From: DATAEE01 sp036258175
GTDB lineage: Bacteria; Acidobacteriota; Vicinamibacteria; Vicinamibacterales; 2-12-FULL-66-21
Direction: 5' to 3'
DNA length: 64,000 bases
Assembly (NCBI GenBank): GCA_036258175.1
Contig: DATAEE010000333.1
Coordinates: forward strand, 1 to 64,000
Shown: positions 61,770-64,000 of the stretch, in pieces
How the letters are laid out: each line of letters begins with the position of its first letter
How positions within the stretch are numbered: position 1 is the first letter of the stretch
Notes under the pieces: model-generated
What the model was told of the DNA's origin: nothing
Databases searched by the model: none
Seen by the model: the letters and a program-made list of their open reading frames with translations, nothing else
Program-made: the position numbers and the translations under genes

Positions 61770-64000
61770 TCAAGTAGTGTGCAGTGCCCGCGTCGGATCG
61801 ACGCCCGCCGCGCGGCGCGCGGGGATAAAGGCCGCCAACGACGCCGTTACAGCAAGCACGCTGATGACAGAGGCGAGCGTAATCGGGTCGCTGCGCTCGA
61901 CGCCGACGAGCTGCGACGCGAGCGCGCGCGTTGCCGCCAATGACGCCAGCAGACCGGCGGCAAGCCCCAGCGCAATCGGCGCGGCCGCCTGGCGAAGAAC
62001 GAGGCGGATGACGTCGCTGCGCGTGGCGCCGAGAGCCACCCGCACGCCAATCTCTGACGTTCGCTGCGTGACGAAGTACGCGATCACGCCGTAGATGCCG
62101 ATCGCGGACAGCGCCAGCCCGATCGCGCCCAGAAGCGACAGCAGCAGCGTGTTGAATCGAGCGCCCGCGACGGATTCCGTCATGCGTTCTTCCATGGTCC
62201 GGACGTTGAAGAGTGGGACGTCCGGATCAATCGCCGCGACGACAGATCTCAGATGCGGGAGCGGGGCCATGGCATCGCCGCTCGTCGCGCGCGTCACGAT
62301 GTACATCGTCCGCTGGTTCCAGTCCCACGCCTCGGCGGGCACTTGAGCGATCGGCAGATAGAAATCGGGCGGCGGTGGAGCGGCGAGGGCCCGGCCGCGC
62401 ATGTCGCCGGCGATGCCGACGATCATCTTGTAATCGGGTTTGCCGTCCGGTCCGGGCTCGCAGCACGCGACACGCCGGCCGAGCGCGTCCTGACCCGGGA
62501 ACAACGCGCCCGCCAGGGTCTGGCTGACGATCATCACCTTCTGCGCGCCCCGGCGATCGCGGGCATCGAATTCGCGGCCGCGCAGGATGGGGATCTCCAA
62601 CGTCTTGAAAATGCCTGGCGACACGATGCGCAAACGCGCGTTGACGGCGTACTTGAGATCGAAGGGCTTGCCGTCCGGGATCAACCCGTTGCCGTTGCCG
62701 CCAGGCCCCATCGGCACCTGCGACGCGAGCGCGGTTGCCGTCACGCCAGGGATCCTTTCGATCTCTTCCGCCAGGCGCTCGAAGGCCGCGACCGCGCGCG
62801 TCGAATCGCGGTACTCGGCGGCCGGCAGCGTCATGCGGGCAGTCAGAACACCGGCTGGATTGAACCCGGGCCGAACGCGCGTCAGCTCGATCGCGCTGCG
62901 GATGAGAAGTCCGGCGCCGACGAGCAGCAACACCGCCAGAGCAACTTCCGTCGCGATCAACACCGAGCGCAGCCAGTCGCGTCCACCGCTGCCCGCCTGG
63001 CCGCGTCCGCCTTCCTTGAGCGTGTCGCTGACGCCTGCGCGCGCCGAGCGCAGCGCGGGCGCAAGGCCGAACACGAGGCTGCTCAACACCGACAGTCCGA
63101 GCGCGAATGCCAGCACCGTCGTATCGATCGACGTCTGATCGAGGCGCGGGACGCCCGGCGGCGCGAGAGCGACGAGCGTTCCCGTTGTCCACCATGCGAG
63201 CGCCAGCCCGACGGCGCCGGCCACCATCGCCAGCACCAGGCTCTCGGTCAGGAGCTGACGGACGATGCGGCCGCGCCCGGCGCCGAGCGCCGCGCGGATC
63301 GCCAGCTCGCGGCTGCGCGTCGCGCCGCGTGCGAGCAGAAGGTTCGCGATGTTGCCGCAGGCGATCAGCAGCACGAGCCCGACGGCACCGAGCATTACGA
63401 GCAGCCGGTTCCGGTCCTCCCCGACGAACGTCTCGGTGAACGGCAGCACACGGAAGGCCAGCTCTGCGTTGTCGCGCGGGAACCGCTCGCGCAAAGTGGT
63501 GGCGATCGTCTTGAGCTGCTCCTCCGCCTGCTCTCGCGTGACGCCGTCCCGCAACCGAGCCGGGACCGTCAGGTAATGCTCGTCGTGCATCGCCTTGCGC
63601 TCCGGCGTGAACGCCATCGGCACCCACAGCTCCTCGGCGTCCGACGTGAGATCGAACTCCGCGGGCATGACGCCGACAGCCCGGTACGGACGCCCGCCGA
63701 TGCGCACGTCGCGGCCGACGATCGATTTGTCCGCCGCAAAACGCCTGGTCCAGAGCCTGTGGCTCAAGATGACGACGAACTCGCTGCCGGGCTGGTCTTC
63801 GTCCGGACGGAAGACGCGCCCGATCGATGGGGCGACGCCGAAGAGATCGAAGAAACCATGGGTCACGCGGGCGCCGATGACTCGCTCGGGGTTATCGCCG
63901 TCAGACACGTTGAAACTGGCATATTGAATGGCGGCCGCCCGCTCGAACGCGGTCTGTGCGGCCATCATGTCGACGAAGTTGCCGGCCGACACGTCCGATG
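61770..64000 (-). CDS. ADOP-family ABC transporter permease (6), 5' end outside window
   Basis: At least 740 residues, open to the end of the window. Its upstream part (SAGNFVDMMAAQTAFERAAAIQYASF, LWTRRFAADKSIVGRDVRIGG) lies within the first MacB_PCD domain, so the N-terminal helix is missing. FtsX motifs LLIACGNIANLLLARGATRSRELAIRAALGAGR, second-half start WLRSVLIATEVALAVLLLVGAGLLIRSA, and C-terminal SEIGVRVALGATRSDVIRLVLRQ and FIPARRAAGVDPTRALHTT complete the layout. No ATPase in view. Sequence divergence from the other five suggests old paralogy rather than a recent copy. Confidence 0.93.
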   Translation of the reverse strand, partial: SDVSAGNFVDMMAAQTAFERAAAIQYASFNVSDGDNPERVIGARVTHGFFDLFGVAPSIGRVFRPDEDQPGSEFVVILSHRLWTRRFAADKSIVGRDVRIGGRPYRAVGVMPAEFDLTSDAEELWVPMAFTPERKAMHDEHYLTVPARLRDGVTREQAEEQLKTIATTLRERFPRDNAELAFRVLPFTETFVGEDRNRLLVMLGAVGLVLLIACGNIANLLLARGATRSRELAIRAALGAGRGRIVRQLLTESLVLAMVAGAVGLALAWWTTGTLVALAPPGVPRLDQTSIDTTVLAFALGLSVLSSLVFGLAPALRSARAGVSDTLKEGGRGQAGSGGRDWLRSVLIATEVALAVLLLVGAGLLIRSAIELTRVRPGFNPAGVLTARMTLPAAEYRDSTRAVAAFERLAEEIERIPGVTATALASQVPMGPGGNGNGLIPDGKPFDLKYAVNARLRIVSPGIFKTLEIPILRGREFDARDRRGAQKVMIVSQTLAGALFPGQDALGRRVACCEPGPDGKPDYKMIVGIAGDMRGRALAAPPPPDFYLPIAQVPAEAWDWNQRTMYIVTRATSGDAMAPLPHLRSVVAAIDPDVPLFNVRTMEERMTESVAGARFNTLLLSLLGAIGLALSAIGIYGVIAYFVTQRTSEIGVRVALGATRSDVIRLVLRQAAAPIALGLAAGLLASLAATRALASQLVGVERSDPITLASVISVLAVTASLAAFIPARRAAGVDPTRALHTT

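Overview
The window looks like chromosome of a high-GC, Gram-negative-type member of the Acidobacteriota, most likely class Vicinamibacteria (subdivision 6). The evidence is six ABC permeases of the acidobacterial duplicated orphan permease (ADOP) type, an acidobacterial VWFA-related protein, TolC and alpha-2-macroglobulin envelope proteins, and repeat-encoded peptides such as VAQPFRAA and VAQGFSPA that I associate with proteins of this group. This is family-based inference; there is no rRNA or tRNA in the window.

Layout. 1-0.5 kb: 3' end of a proline dehydrogenase. 0.5-4.8 kb (minus): a frameshifted EEP-family nuclease, a VWFA protein, a small reductase, and pntB with the small membrane subunit of transhydrogenase but without the NAD-binding alpha subunit. 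4.9-8.2 kb: PfkB kinase, NTF2-like protein, ferritin, YkgJ-type Cys-cluster protein and a frameshifted four-helix-bundle gene between two octamer arrays. 8.5-16.9 kb: alpha-2-macroglobulin/PBP1C pair. 17-28.5 kb: secreted esterase-like hydrolase, exonuclease III, ADOP permease, tandem paralogous lipoproteins, peptidase T, pseudouridine synthase, YgjP-like metallopeptidase, TolC. 28.6-34.7 kb: ADOP permease, S9 peptidase, VOC protein with a basic tail, metallophosphoesterase. 34.8-40.2 kb (minus): a tight six-gene cluster including a di-iron/DUF362 fusion, a CrtI-like FAD enzyme and an Asp-nucleophile hydrolase. 40.4-54.4 kb: TrmH methyltransferase, two ADOP permeases, DUF1028 protein, divergent amidase and amidohydrolase, DinB protein, large VPS10/BNR protein. 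54.6-64 kb: PEBP protein, PCMT-like methyltransferase, a small coiled-coil/winged-helix-like protein behind a 19-bp palindrome, enoyl-CoA hydratase, a broken ECF sigma factor next to a ChrR-like cupin, PadR plus ADOP permease, and a truncated sixth ADOP permease.

Most genes are housekeeping or envelope genes. The unusual content is between and inside them. (1) Twelve short hairpins share one plan: a central CTTYAG core, 7-10 bp arms, and in 11 of 12 a GTRG tetranucleotide at the 5' foot, as in REP elements moved by TnpA-REP transposases. Four lie in frame inside genes and one forms a gene start. (2) At least ten families of degenerate 7-10 bp tandem repeats fill many spacers and supply start or stop codons to neighbouring genes. 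(3) A composite spacer element of about 130-160 bp occurs twice in opposite orientation, with a 25-base exact match. (4) A separate 71-bp imperfect hairpin sits in frame in the VPS10-like gene. Three genes are broken (EEP nuclease, four-helix bundle, ECF sigma). No RNA genes, CRISPR arrays or transposase genes were seen, and no gene-free stretch exceeds 300 bases.
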